Source: CAYNND01 sp964528735
GTDB lineage: Bacteria > Patescibacteriota > Minisyncoccia > Phycocordibacterales > UBA2100
Assembly (NCBI GenBank): GCA_964528735.1
Contig: CAZGUV010000002.1
Coordinates: 1-64,000, forward strand
Length of the DNA stretch: 64,000 nt
Reading direction: 5' to 3'
The translations under genes were made by a program, and so were the position numbers. A model generated the notes under the pieces. That model worked only from the letters and a program-made list of their open reading frames with translations. It was not told where the DNA came from and did not search any database. Positions 47,868 to 56,633 of the stretch are shown one piece after another; position 1 is the stretch's first letter; every line of letters starts with the position of its first letter.

Positions 47868-49608
47868 TTTTGATAGAGTCCATATCTTCCTTCGACAATG
47901 CGTCTTTTAGTTCTTGTATCTTTGCTTCAACCTTCTCCTTTACATCGCTTGCAACTTTGTCGGCATGTTCCTTGAGCGACTTTTCGGCTTGATAGACTAT
48001 TTGCTCACCAAAGTTTTTGACTTCAACCATTTCCTTCTTCTTTTTGTCGTCTTCTGCGTGAAGTTCGGCCTCTTTTGTCATGCGTTCGATGTCATCTTTT
48101 GAGAGTCCTGAACTACCTTTGATTTCAATAGACTGCTTTTTACCAGTCGTTTTTTCAACAGCCGACACTTTCAATATACCGTTTGCGTCAATGTCAAAAG
48201 TAACTTCAACTTGTGGTGTTCCGCGTGGTGCTGGAGGGATTCCATCAAGTACGAATCTTCCAAGCGATCTGTTATCTGCCGCCATTTCGCGTTCTCCCTG
48301 TACTACGTTTATCTCGACTGAGGGCTGATTATCAGCTGCTGTTGAGAAAATTTGTGATTTACTCGTCGGTATTGTCGTGTTGCGAGGGATAAGCTTTGTT
48401 GCGATTGAGCCCATTGTCTCGATACCTAGTGAGAGTGGCGTAACGTCCAGCAAGAGAACATCTTTAACGTCGCCTTGGAGGATTCCTGCCTGAATAGCTG
48501 CGCCAACAGCAACAACTTCGTCAGGATTTACGTTTTTGTTCGGCTCTTTTCCAAAGTATGCCTTTACTGCTTCAACAATAGCTGGCATGCGAGTTTGTCC
48601 ACCCACAAGAATGACTTGCTGTATGTCTCCGACCTTGAACGGAGATGCATCAAGTGTTTCCTTGGTGATTTTCATTGATTGCGCAATGTAATCGGATGCA
48701 AGCTCTTCGAGTTTCGCTCGTGAGAGCTTCATGAGAAGGTGTTGAGGGCCATCTGCTGTTGATGTGATGAATGGTATGTTGATCTCTGCTTCAACAGTCG
48801 TAGAAAGTTCTATCTTTGCCTTTTCTGCCGCTTCGTCGATTCTCTGTAGTGCAAGTGCGTCCTTGCCAACATCAATACCTGACATCTTCTTAAACTCGTC
48901 GACAATGTAACGGATAATTTTCTGATCGATGTCTCGTCCACCCATGTGAGAATCACCTCCAGTTGAGCGTACTTCAATCACACCATCACTTACTTCAAGT
49001 ACTGAGACATCAAACGTTCCTCCACCAAAGTCGTATACAACGACCTTCTCCTCATTCTTAGAGCCAAAGCCGTATGCGAGTGCCGCAGCGGTAGGTTCGT
49101 TTATGATTCGCTTTACATCAAGTCCTGCGATTGCTCCTGCATCCTTAGTTGCCTTTCTCTGGTCATCGTTGAAGTATGCGGGGACAGTAATCACTGCCTC
49201 GGTGATTGTCTCACCAAGCTTCGCTTCAGCATCGGCCTTGAGTTTTGCGAGGACCATTGCTGAAATTTCCTCTGGTCGGTACTCTTTATCTCCGATAACG
49301 GCGATAACGCCACCATCTTTTCCAGCCTTGAGTGTGTATGGGACTGTACTCAAATCCTTCTGAACTTCTGGATCAGAAAACTTGTGTCCAATATAGCGCT
49401 TTATACCGTATATTGTGTTTTTTGGATTTGTGACTGACTGTCTCTTTGCGATGACACCGACTAGCCGGTCGCCATTTTTTGAAATACCAACGACAGAAGG
49501 TGTAGTCCGTGCTCCTTCAATGTTTTCTAATATAGTCGGCTGCCCTGCTTGGATGATAGCCATAGCAGAGTTTGTTGTACCGAGGTCGATTCCAAGTATT
49601 TTTGACAT
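47752..49608 (-). CDS. dnaK: Chaperone DnaK (Hsp70)
   Basis: DnaK, 618 residues (family about 605-640). ATPase domain with GIDLGTTNSAMAI, VVYDFGGGTFDVSVLEVSDG, and VGGQTRMPAIVEAV; substrate-binding domain with LLLDVTPLSLGIETMG; helical lid; and a Gln/Pro-rich tail NPQQQ in place of the usual acidic EEVD-like end. TAACAT (49615-49620) lies 6 nt before the ATG. The rhodanese frame overlaps its last 116 nt. Confidence 0.97.
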   Translation of the reverse strand: MSKILGIDLGTTNSAMAIIQAGQPTILENIEGARTTPSVVGISKNGDRLVGVIAKRQSVTNPKNTIYGIKRYIGHKFSDPEVQKDLSTVPYTLKAGKDGGVIAVIGDKEYRPEEISAMVLAKLKADAEAKLGETITEAVITVPAYFNDDQRKATKDAGAIAGLDVKRIINEPTAAALAYGFGSKNEEKVVVYDFGGGTFDVSVLEVSDGVIEVRSTGGDSHMGGRDIDQKIIRYIVDEFKKMSGIDVGKDALALQRIDEAAEKAKIELSTTVEAEINIPFITSTADGPQHLLMKLSRAKLEELASDYIAQSMKITKETLDASPFKVGDIQQVILVGGQTRMPAIVEAVKAYFGKEPNKNVNPDEVVAVGAAIQAGILQGDVKDVLLLDVTPLSLGIETMGSIATKLIPRNTTIPTSKSQIFSTAADNQPSVEINVVQGEREMAADNRSLGRFVLDGIPPAPRGTPQVEVTFDIDANGILKVSAVEKTTGKKQSIEIKGSSGLSKDDIERMTKEAELHAEDDKKKKEMVEVKNFGEQIVYQAEKSLKEHADKVASDVKEKVEAKIQELKDALSKEDMDSIKNATEALGMAMQEIGPAMQKNNGEPQTPPEAEQQNPQQQ

Positions 49609-49710
49609 AATACAATGTTAGAAATATGTAAGTGTTCGTAGTGAACAAAGGTATATTAAAACGCTCCAGTAAATTATGCAAGTGGATAAATTACTGGAGC
49701 GTTTACTGGG

Positions 49711-50562
49711 TCACGCTCTGTACATAATGCTTCTTTTTGACTTACCAGCGCCCGTCGTGAGCATAAATGAGTCCCGATACCTGTCGTGCATGCGAGTAAA
49801 GAAATCCTCGTTTGAAGTGAACAGGTCCATAACATTGTGCTCAAACTCAAGGTCGTTTCCTTCAGAAAATGGATCATACGCTTCCCGTTCGTTGGTATCC
49901 ATCGCTGCGCTTGAGAACAGATAACCAGTGTTACTTGCAGTTTTAAATTGCTGAACGACTTGCGGGTCAGATTTTAATGCTGTGCGCATCGCTGAAGTTG
50001 AGTTTAGATGAAAATCAACATACTCATTTTGAATAAGGCCAGACATGACTGAAAAATCTTTGCTTGTGTATTCTCGGGGTGCGACTTGCTCACTCACTAT
50101 CCAAAAGAGTCTGACAGAGCCCGTTGTCTCCATCGCCTTCTCGAAAAATGCAGGATCACTAAAAAGCATATACCGGATATGGTCTGCGTAGCGCCTTTGT
50201 AGATACCCCCAGATGATGAGTGTACAGAAAAAGCCAGCCAATGCAGAGTTAATTACGAAAGAGAAAATATTTGCGTGAGCTTGTGTGATTGAGTAGGTTG
50301 CAAATGCAATGTACGCAATACAGACAATGACAACCGTACCTAAGATACAGTCAATGAGCAGATGCCCTTGTATATGTGCTTCGACAGTGCGACGTACCAT
50401 TGCCGTATAGTCACTCGTAGCTTTGAGTCGCCTGAAGGCGATTGATAGTGGTGCAATTGCAAAGGTAGGTCGCATTTCTATGTCCGCCATAATCTTCCCT
50501 TCCATGACGAGCGACTTGTACGTGGCCTGATGATGACGAGCTACATCAAGTTCGTTATCCAT
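49711..50562 (-). CDS. Hypothetical membrane protein
   Basis: A 283-residue protein with a soluble N terminus of about 70 residues, two transmembrane helices (about 70-92 and 101-120) and a long cytoplasmic C-terminal part with SGLIQNEYVDFH and an acidic stretch. No recognised family. It follows the 61-residue membrane protein by 2 nt and the PaaX-like regulator before it, so these three are likely one transcript. Confidence 0.55.
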   Translation of the reverse strand: MDNELDVARHHQATYKSLVMEGKIMADIEMRPTFAIAPLSIAFRRLKATSDYTAMVRRTVEAHIQGHLLIDCILGTVVIVCIAYIAFATYSITQAHANIFSFVINSALAGFFCTLIIWGYLQRRYADHIRYMLFSDPAFFEKAMETTGSVRLFWIVSEQVAPREYTSKDFSVMSGLIQNEYVDFHLNSTSAMRTALKSDPQVVQQFKTASNTGYLFSSAAMDTNEREAYDPFSEGNDLEFEHNVMDLFTSNEDFFTRMHDRYRDSFMLTTGAGKSKRSIMYRA

Positions 50563-50564
50563 GA

Positions 50565-50750
50565 CTACTTCTGTCTACGTCTAAGAAATGCAACAAACAA
50601 TAGTGCGATTATTGAAAGAAGAAAGATTATGCCTGCAATACCCGCAAAATCTGCACTTGTATCTACCCAACGAGACAGTGCAGCACACACAAGTATGAGC
50701 GCGCCTGCGCCTACAGCAATCTGTACAAATAGTTTTAAATACGAATGCAT
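50565..50750 (-). CDS. Small two-helix membrane protein
   Basis: A 61-residue protein of two hydrophobic helices (IAVGAGALILVCAAL and GIAGIIFLLSIIALLFVAF) with a basic tail RRRQK. It lies 1 nt after the PaaX-like gene and 2 nt before the 283-residue membrane protein. Unknown function. Confidence 0.55.
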   Translation of the reverse strand: MHSYLKLFVQIAVGAGALILVCAALSRWVDTSADFAGIAGIIFLLSIIALLFVAFLRRRQK

Positions 50751-50751
50751 A

Positions 50752-51342
50752 CTAGTTCAATGAAAATGCAGTTATGTATTCGTCGGCATTATCAATATCG
50801 ATTGCAACAAGATAGCGGACATACTGACGTGCGTCGAAAAAGTCACAGATGGAAGATACTTCCTCAGTACACTCAAATGGGTATATATACACTGACCTCT
50901 GGTATGGGCGAAACCCAATATCCTCGAGTTTCTGCCTGAATGAATTCCGTGTGGTGGTCATCTCCTTAGGGAAATCAAACATGACCATTCTCCACTTCTT
51001 ATCCCATCGCTTCGGCGCAGAAACTGACAAATCCCAGATTGCAACCTCAGCAAGTTTCACCTTGCCCTCTTCTGTGAGCAATATATAGTACTCGTCACCC
51101 TTTTCTTTGATTGCGATTCGATTTTGTTCCTCAAGATACTTAATTGCTTTCCATATTCGGTTACGTTCAAATCTATCCTGTGGTTTGAAATAGCTAATAA
51201 CCTGTAGTGCGTTTGTTTCCGCATGTGACGAGTCGAATTCTGACTCAACAAGTTGCAAAATTGATTGTGCGAGTGACCCACGTTCGGGTTTGCCTGGTTG
51301 TCCAGGTATAGGTGCAGGAGTCATCTTTTTACCCTTCTTCAT
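50752..51342 (-). CDS. PaaX-like protein (winged helix plus Cas2-like fold)
   Basis: A 196-residue protein. Residues about 45-100 form a winged-helix-like region (RNRIWKAIKYLEEQNRIAI, LLTEEGKVKL), and the C terminus has WDKKWRMVMFDFPKEM, FRQKLEDIGFRPYQRSVYIYP and YLVAIDIDNADEY, the PaaX C-terminal, Cas2-like ferredoxin fold. Such CPR proteins are sometimes auto-named Cas2, but no array or other cas gene is present and the N-terminal domain fits a regulator. It may control the two membrane genes behind it. An internal ATG (MTPAP) is an alternative start. Confidence 0.75.
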   Translation of the reverse strand: MKKGKKMTPAPIPGQPGKPERGSLAQSILQLVESEFDSSHAETNALQVISYFKPQDRFERNRIWKAIKYLEEQNRIAIKEKGDEYYILLTEEGKVKLAEVAIWDLSVSAPKRWDKKWRMVMFDFPKEMTTTRNSFRQKLEDIGFRPYQRSVYIYPFECTEEVSSICDFFDARQYVRYLVAIDIDNADEYITAFSLN

Positions 51343-51439
51343 CTCACAAGACTAGCATTACCCCTTGTCCTAATCAAACAGCTGTCGCTATACACAGCCA
51401 CTCAATGCGATTTCCGTACAAGATGCTACATTGAGATGT

Positions 51440-51910
51440 ATGAAGTCTGCCCACAAGGGTTTTACACTCATTGAACTTCTTGTGGTCATTGCAATCATAG
51501 GAGTCCTTTCTGCGGTCGTGCTTGCATCAATGAATGCAAGCCGAGGAAAGGCACGCTACGCGCGGATTGTTGAGGATATGAAAAGTATTGAGATTGCAGT
51601 CAGAATGGCTCATGATGCAGACAAACAGTATCCTGATGATGTATCGTGGGATATCCTTCCTCCAGAAATGGCCCCGTTTCTCAAACGCTGGCCGAAACCA
51701 CCATGCACAGATTGGACGTATGACTATGAGAATTGGTCAGATGGAAGAATCTATATTACCGCACGAAACGATGCAAATAACGATGTTCTGTACCTTTGTG
51801 TCGAAGATGAAAGTGAGGATTGCCCTAATACCGCTACTGCACCAAGTTCAGGTGCAATAAATATTATTACAGACTGGCCAGTGAAGTCTGTGATGTGCAC
51901 TGAGACGTAA
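51440..51910 (+). CDS. Type IV pilin-like prepilin
   Basis: A 156-residue prepilin. A short basic leader MKSAHKG is followed by FTLIELLVVIAIIGVLSAVVLASMNASR, with the PilD cleavage site between Gly and Phe and the conserved Glu at +5. The globular part has two Cys near the centre and two near the end (CVEDESEDC, VMCTET). CPR type IV pili serve DNA uptake or host contact. The preferred ATG (51440) has TACATT 7 nt upstream; an earlier TTG is unlikely. No other pilus gene is adjacent. Confidence 0.88.
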   Translation: MKSAHKGFTLIELLVVIAIIGVLSAVVLASMNASRGKARYARIVEDMKSIEIAVRMAHDADKQYPDDVSWDILPPEMAPFLKRWPKPPCTDWTYDYENWSDGRIYITARNDANNDVLYLCVEDESEDCPNTATAPSSGAINIITDWPVKSVMCTET

Positions 51911-51916
51911 GTGTAC

Positions 51917-52450
51917 CTATTCAGCTATCTCTACACGAGCGGGGCGTATCACTCTTCCGTTCAGTTCGTAGCCTGATCTGAGCACCTTGGTGACGCGGCC
52001 AGAGTCTGTACCTTCTACCTTTGATTGGCTTGCAATATCGTACCTAAGTGGATTACTCTCGTCATTCACCATACCAAATTGCTTTATCCCGTTATCTTCA
52101 AGCACTTTTTTAAACTGTGTGTGGATGTATTCAATACCAATACGCCAATTAGAGTCAACCTTCTCCCAGGCCGAACCATTAAACGCTGCATCGAATGCAT
52201 CAAGCACAGGAAGTAGATCCTCGATAAGGCGCTCTTTGACGAGGTCTGAAATTCTCGATTTTTCTTCAGCAAATGACCTGTCTCTGTTCACAACATCAGC
52301 CTTCATTCTTTGAAGAGCATCCAGATACTCCTGTTTTTCAGTCTCAGCGCGTTTCAGTCGTACACGTAACTTCTTCAGGGTCTCTGCAGGTGTCTCTTCA
52401 TCAAAAACAACATCGATATCATCCTGGTTGCTTGTTTCGTTATCATTCAT
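51917..52450 (-). CDS. grpE: Nucleotide-exchange factor GrpE
   Basis: GrpE, 177 residues: acidic N terminus, long coiled-coil helix (about 25-75), then the four-helix and beta-wing head with LIEDLLPVLDAFDAAF, GIEYIHTQFKKVLEDNGIKQ, and TKVLRSGYELNGRVIRPARVEIAE. It releases ADP from DnaK. The ATG at 52450 has TATACT (52457-52462) 6 nt upstream, so the five-codon longer start is rejected. Confidence 0.94.
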   Translation of the reverse strand: MNDNETSNQDDIDVVFDEETPAETLKKLRVRLKRAETEKQEYLDALQRMKADVVNRDRSFAEEKSRISDLVKERLIEDLLPVLDAFDAAFNGSAWEKVDSNWRIGIEYIHTQFKKVLEDNGIKQFGMVNDESNPLRYDIASQSKVEGTDSGRVTKVLRSGYELNGRVIRPARVEIAE

Positions 52451-52510
52451 CTGCGTAGTATACATATTTTTATTGATAAGAAAACTGAATGTTCTATGGA
52501 AGTCCGCGCA

Positions 52511-52538
52511 AGAAAAAAGCCCCCGAAAGGGCTTTTTA
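52511..52538. terminator. Terminator at the end of the ribosomal cluster
   Basis: AAAAAGCCC / GGGCTTTTT stem with a CCGAAA loop. It ends the rpsI-side transcript on the minus strand; T-runs exist on both strands. Confidence 0.85.
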
Positions 52539-52928
52539 TTATCGCTTTGACCACTGTGGTGATCGGCGAGCTTTCTTGAGACCGAATTTCTTTCGTTCGA
52601 CTGCGCGTGAATCGCGAGTGAGAAAGCCCTTCTTCTTCAAGTCACCTCGAAGAGAGACGTCCATCTTCAATAGCGCGCGCGCAACCCCAAGGCGTATCGC
52701 CTCAGCTTGTGCAGATGCTCCGCCGCCCTTTGTGAGTGCCGTAATATCAAGTGTGTGCCCCTCAGCTGATGCGAGAGCATTCATTTGCTGAACAGCTGTC
52801 TTGAAATACTCATCAAACTTTCTGTCGTTAACAGTAAGTGTTGTCTTCTTTCCTGCTGGAGTTATACGTACTCGAGCTGTTGCTGTCTTTCGTCTGCCGA
52901 TGCCTTCAAAATATTTCTCTTTTGTCAT
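52539..52928 (-). CDS. rpsI: 30S ribosomal protein S9 (uS9)
   Basis: uS9, 129 residues. Starts with EGIGRRKTATARVRITP, has GGGASAQAEAIRLGVARAL, and ends with the invariant basic tail KKARRSPQWSKR that reaches the P site. Follows rplM by 8 nt, the usual pair. Last gene of the cluster before the terminator. Confidence 0.97.
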   Translation of the reverse strand: MTKEKYFEGIGRRKTATARVRITPAGKKTTLTVNDRKFDEYFKTAVQQMNALASAEGHTLDITALTKGGGASAQAEAIRLGVARALLKMDVSLRGDLKKKGFLTRDSRAVERKKFGLKKARRSPQWSKR

Positions 52929-52936
52929 AGTACGTA

Positions 52937-53299
52937 TTACTTCTTAATAATAAGATTCTTCATTCGCTTCGTTCGGAGAGTGTTTCGTGGAAGCATTCGT
53001 GATACTGCTGTTCGGAGCACCTCATCATGACCGAATTTCTCGATGACTCGTCTCATAGACACATGTCGGAGTCCTCCTGGGTACCCTGAGTACTTCACAT
53101 ATTGCTTTGTACCTTCGCGTGCGTCTGGTATATCAAGCTGAGTAACGTTTTCAATGGTAACAGTGACTGGTGCTACAACTCGCTTCTCTGCGTCAACACG
53201 ATCCTTACCAAGAAGAAGTGATGCAATCTTACTCGCAGCACGTCCGAGTCGCATTCCCTTTACGTCTATGACGTGATTCGTTTTGTCTTGTGTTTTCAT
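52937..53299 (-). CDS. rplM: 50S ribosomal protein L13 (uL13)
   Basis: uL13, 120 residues (bacterial usual about 142), shortened at the C terminus. Core motifs HVIDVKGMRLGRAASKIASLL, YSGYPGGLRH and RMLPRNTLRTKRMKNL are present. The start MKTQDK is preferred to one 3 codons upstream. It begins just 1 nt after rplQ ends. Confidence 0.95.
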   Translation of the reverse strand: MKTQDKTNHVIDVKGMRLGRAASKIASLLLGKDRVDAEKRVVAPVTVTIENVTQLDIPDAREGTKQYVKYSGYPGGLRHVSMRRVIEKFGHDEVLRTAVSRMLPRNTLRTKRMKNLIIKK

Positions 53300-53300
53300 A

Positions 53301-53654
53301 TTATACAAATTCTATGCGTGCTTCGTCGTGAGCAACGTTTGTTGCTGAGCCGAGCTTAGTAATTCTAAGATAGCCCCCTTCACGCTTTTCGTATCGCGGA
53401 GCTATAACACTGTGGAGCTTCGAGACAGTCTCTGCGTCATTTCCAAGACGTGCAGAAAGGAGTCGTCGTGAAGCAACCGTGTTTTTCTTTGCCGTAGTGA
53501 CCATTTTCTCAACGTAGGGACGTAGCTCCTTTGCTTTAGCAACTGTTGTGACAATAGCCTCCTCTTTTACAAGAGAGCGTGCAAGAGAGCGCATCAACGC
53601 TAGTCTTTGATTTGTCGGTCTTCCGAAGTTTCTTGTTTTGTTGTGGTGTTTCAT
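53301..53654 (-). CDS. rplQ: 50S ribosomal protein L17 (bL17)
   Basis: bL17, 117 residues. MKHHNKTRNFGRPTNQRLALMRSLARSLV is the standard N terminus (here with HHNKTRNFGR instead of the usual MRHRKxGRKLGR), and the C terminus has the YLRITKLG and EARIEFV elements. Located directly after rpoA as in most bacteria. Confidence 0.96.
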   Translation of the reverse strand: MKHHNKTRNFGRPTNQRLALMRSLARSLVKEEAIVTTVAKAKELRPYVEKMVTTAKKNTVASRRLLSARLGNDAETVSKLHSVIAPRYEKREGGYLRITKLGSATNVAHDEARIEFV

Positions 53655-53664
53655 ATGCTAACTG

Positions 53665-54633
53665 TTACGCGCGGAGAGAGATGCCCTTATCGTGTAATAC
53701 TTTCTTTATCTCTTGAACTCCCTTCTGTCCAAGACCTTGGATAGCAAGAAGATCTTCTTCTCGCTTTCGAACGAGACCGCCAAGTGTTCGGATTCCAGCC
53801 TCATCGATTACTGCATACACACGAGGTGTAAGTCCAAGTTCTTCAACACGCATCTTGAGTATTTCCATGTCGCCTTGAAGTGGCGCCTCTTCTCGTGGCG
53901 TCGACTTCTTTACTTCAACTTTCTCAAGTGGAGCAAGAGTCTCTTCTTTGAATCCAACAATTGCCTTGAGCTGGTGGATCATGATATCGATAGACTGCTC
54001 AAGAGCTGCGCGAGGAGTGATTGTACCATCAGTTTCAACAGTAATTTTCAATCGGTTGAAATCAGTTCTGTCGCCGACACGCATGTTCTCAACTTCATAG
54101 TTTACTCGTCTGATTGGTGAGAATGCTGCGTCAAGTGCGATAGTACCAATCTCAACTCTATCCTTGTGAATCGCCTCCTTTGGGATAAAGCCGATGTTCT
54201 TTTCAATTGTCGCCTCGAGCTCAAGCTTCTTCTTTGAAGCAACTTCACAGATGTATTGGTCAGGGTTGAGGATTTGAACTTGACCAGGGACTTTGATATC
54301 AGCTGCTGTGACCTGCTTCTCTCCAGAGATTGAAAGAGAAATTCGCTGTGGCTCAGCGCCGTCCATCTGGAAGCGAACGCGCTTCAAGTTAAGGAGCAAA
54401 GTGATGATGTCTTCCTTAACTCCTTCAAGTGTAGAAAATTCATGTGATACTCCGTCAATTTTTACAGTAGTTATCGCAACACCAGGGAGTGAAGAGAGGA
54501 TTATGCGTCGGAGTGAGTTGCCGATAGTATGTCCATATCCAGGGAAGAATCCGTCAATTTCAAAAACTGCTCGGTTACCTTCCTCTTTCACTGCTCGTGG
54601 CTTTGATGGGAGAACGATGTGGTGCTCTGACAT
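53665..54633 (-). CDS. rpoA: RNA polymerase alpha subunit
   Basis: RpoA, 322 residues. The N-terminal dimerisation domain has GHTIGNSLRRIILSSLPG and GVKEDIITLLLNLKRV; the C-terminal domain has helix-hairpin-helix AIDEAGIRTLGGLVRK, LLAIQGLGQKGVQEIKKVL for UP-element binding. Order rpsD-rpoA-rplQ is conserved. TAATTT lies 8 nt before the ATG. Confidence 0.97.
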   Translation of the reverse strand: MSEHHIVLPSKPRAVKEEGNRAVFEIDGFFPGYGHTIGNSLRRIILSSLPGVAITTVKIDGVSHEFSTLEGVKEDIITLLLNLKRVRFQMDGAEPQRISLSISGEKQVTAADIKVPGQVQILNPDQYICEVASKKKLELEATIEKNIGFIPKEAIHKDRVEIGTIALDAAFSPIRRVNYEVENMRVGDRTDFNRLKITVETDGTITPRAALEQSIDIMIHQLKAIVGFKEETLAPLEKVEVKKSTPREEAPLQGDMEILKMRVEELGLTPRVYAVIDEAGIRTLGGLVRKREEDLLAIQGLGQKGVQEIKKVLHDKGISLRA

Positions 54634-54668
54634 ATGTGTACAAATTAGCTAAGTAAATAATGACGCTA

Positions 54669-55265
54669 CTATCGTGTATAGAACTCAAATATCATCGCGA
54701 GATCAAACATTGATTCGGCAGATTTGAAAACCGGCTCTGTAGTAATCTTCGCCTCCTTCTTGTCAGTGTCTACGGTGAGCCATGATGCTGGGTGTGTCCA
54801 ATCTGCGTTCTGAAAGAGAACACCATCGCGACTTCCTTGTCTGACTCCGATGATGTCATTTACTTTGAGTGCCTGCGAAGGTGTCGTTATTCTTCGTCCG
54901 TTGATTGTTATATGTCCGTGAGCAACCATTTGTCGTGCCATTCGTCGAGTCTTTGCAAGTCCAAGGCGGTATATCGCATTATCAGCTCGCATCTCGAGTG
55001 CCGCGAACAATGCTGCTGGTGAATCTTTTTCGTTGATTGTCTGGTGAATGTATTTTTGGAGTTGCTTCTCTGTTATGCCATACGCAAAACGCACCTTCTG
55101 TTTCTCCTTAAACTGCTTTCCGTAGTCAGAGAGCTGTGATGGTCTCTTTCCTTTCTTACTGTTTTTTGAGCGTGCCTCTGAAAGAGCAAACTTCTGAGTC
55201 TGTGTTTTTTCGAAGATTGGTGCTCCGAGTCGCTTTGCAAGTTTGAATCGTGGTCCTAGTTTCAT
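54669..55265 (-). CDS. rpsD: 30S ribosomal protein S4 (uS4)
   Basis: uS4, 198 residues, one of the primary 16S binders. N-terminal GPRFKLAKRLGAPIF, then KPSQLSDYGKQFKEKQKVRFAYGITEKQLQKY-like core, and the S4 RNA-binding domain RLGLAKTRRMARQMVAHGHITINGRRIT. The N-terminal zinc cysteines of some bacteria are absent (C- type). TAAGAA lies 7 nt before the ATG. Confidence 0.96.
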   Translation of the reverse strand: MKLGPRFKLAKRLGAPIFEKTQTQKFALSEARSKNSKKGKRPSQLSDYGKQFKEKQKVRFAYGITEKQLQKYIHQTINEKDSPAALFAALEMRADNAIYRLGLAKTRRMARQMVAHGHITINGRRITTPSQALKVNDIIGVRQGSRDGVLFQNADWTHPASWLTVDTDKKEAKITTEPVFKSAESMFDLAMIFEFYTR

Positions 55266-55283
55266 AGTGTCGTTCTTAGAAGA

Positions 55284-55718
55284 TTAGATGCGGCGAGGCT
55301 TAGGTGCTCGAGGTCCATTGTGAGGAACTGGAGTATCATCTACGATTTTGGTAATTCCTATGCCCTTTCCTGCAAACGATCGTAGTGCTGATTCACGTCC
55401 TGAGCCAACTCCACGGATTACTACCGAGACGTCCTTCACACCCATGAGTTGTGCCTTTTCTCCAATAAGTTCACCAACTTTAGCCGCTGCAAAAGGAGTT
55501 CCTTTCTTCGCACCAGCAAATCCAAGTGCGCCCGATGATGACCACATGACTACGTTACCGTTTTCATCGGTAAGAGCCACTTTAGTGTTGTTGTATGTAG
55601 CCTGAATGGTAAGTATGCCGCGAACAATTTTCTTTGCTCCTGCTTTTGAAAGTGCGCGTGATCGAAGTTCTCGATCGACACCCTTTCCTGTTTGCTTGAT
55701 GATTCTCTTCTTTCCCAT
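55284..55718 (-). CDS. rpsK: 30S ribosomal protein S11 (uS11)
   Basis: uS11, 144 residues; the N terminus (about 25 basic residues) is longer than in many bacteria. Core ILTIQATYNNTKVALTDENG, GAKKGTPFAAAKVGE, and the invariant C-terminal DDTPVPHNGPRAPKPRRI are clear. Between rpsM and rpsD as expected. Confidence 0.97.
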   Translation of the reverse strand: MGKKRIIKQTGKGVDRELRSRALSKAGAKKIVRGILTIQATYNNTKVALTDENGNVVMWSSSGALGFAGAKKGTPFAAAKVGELIGEKAQLMGVKDVSVVIRGVGSGRESALRSFAGKGIGITKIVDDTPVPHNGPRAPKPRRI

Positions 55719-55803
55719 ATATGATTTTGTTTAAACGTTATGTTTTGGCGTGTATGTGGCACCGTTTCAGCCCGATGGATGCCCTTTAATAAAGTAACTG
55801 GGA

Positions 55804-56184
55804 CTATGTCTTTTCGAGCTTTCTTCGACCACTGGTCATGGTCTTACGAACGTTTCCTCGAATAGTACGGTTGTTTGTGCGGGTGGTCTGTCCGTGCACA
55901 GGAAGCTTCTTCGCGTGTCGGTCTCCTCTCCATGCCTTGATTTCCTTAAGTCGCTTGATGTTTGCAGAGATTTCTCGTCGGAGGTTACCTTCAATTGAGC
56001 GAGACTCAACTTCAGTACGAATCGCGTTCTCTTGTTCTGTACTGAGATCCTTAGGTCGTGCACCAAAATCAACTTTAACCTTAGAAAGAATTTTCTGAGC
56101 AAGAGGTCGTCCAATACCGTAGACAGCAGTGAGACCGATCTCAAGTCTTTTTTCTTCTGGAATGTTTACACCTGCGATACGCAT
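55804..56184 (-). CDS. rpsM: 30S ribosomal protein S13 (uS13)
   Basis: uS13, 126 residues. MRIAGVNIPEEKRLEIGLT, YGIGRPLAQKIL (helix-hairpin-helix), RGDRHAKKLPVHGQTTRTN near the end, with basic tail. It forms bridge B1 with the 50S. TACAGT lies 6 nt before the ATG. An 85-nt gap to rpsK holds nothing notable. Confidence 0.97.
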   Translation of the reverse strand: MRIAGVNIPEEKRLEIGLTAVYGIGRPLAQKILSKVKVDFGARPKDLSTEQENAIRTEVESRSIEGNLRREISANIKRLKEIKAWRGDRHAKKLPVHGQTTRTNNRTIRGNVRKTMTSGRRKLEKT

Positions 56185-56211
56185 ATGAATACTGTATGAA
56201 TACTAAATAAA

Positions 56212-56325
56212 TTAACCTTGTCGCTGCTTATGGCGAGGGTTTTTACAAACAATTTGAATTGCACCTCGTCGTCGTACAGTCTTACAGTCTTTGCATCTTG
56301 GTTTTGTTGAAGCTTTTACTTTCAT
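56212..56325 (-). CDS. rpmJ: 50S ribosomal protein L36 (bL36)
   Basis: bL36, 37 residues: MKVKASTKPRCKDCKTVRRR, then GAIQIVCKNPRHKQRQG. The zinc set C-x2-C-x12-C-x4-H is intact (zinc-binding type). Located 5 nt after the infA stop and before rpsM, the usual order infA-rpmJ-rpsM. Confidence 0.97.
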   Translation of the reverse strand: MKVKASTKPRCKDCKTVRRRGAIQIVCKNPRHKQRQG

Positions 56326-56330
56326 AGTGT

Positions 56331-56546
56331 TTACATGCGACGAGTAATGCGTGCGCGCCCTCCGTATGAATCAAGTTGAATCTCAACTTTGTCACCGACA
56401 AGAACTTTAATGCGATTGAATCGCATTTTTCCTGCAAGGTACGCAAGAACTTGTGTGTCTTCCCCGTCAAGGGTGACACGAAATAGTGTATTCGGCAGAG
56501 CCTCATCTACTACTCCAGTTCTCAATAATTCTTTGTTCGTACTCAC
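56331..56546 (-). CDS. infA: Translation initiation factor IF-1
   Basis: IF-1, 71 residues, a single OB fold: TGVVDEALPNTLFRVTLDG, QVLAYLAGKMRFNRIKVLVGDKVEIQL-type core and RITRRM at the end. The start codon is GTG. It binds the ribosomal A site during initiation. Head of the ribosomal cluster read on the minus strand. Confidence 0.95.
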   Translation of the reverse strand: MSTNKELLRTGVVDEALPNTLFRVTLDGEDTQVLAYLAGKMRFNRIKVLVGDKVEIQLDSYGGRARITRRM

Positions 56547-56633
56547 AGGTAAATATGTGCATACAAATGTTTATGCACAAGTGGGGGGAATATTACCAGA
56601 GCCAGCATAAGGTGTCAACTGAGCGACACGAGC

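Noticed and set aside
50752..51342. Cas2-like fold suggesting a CRISPR system
   Set aside because: The protein has an extra N-terminal winged helix as in PaaX regulators; no repeats, cas1 or effector gene occur in the window.
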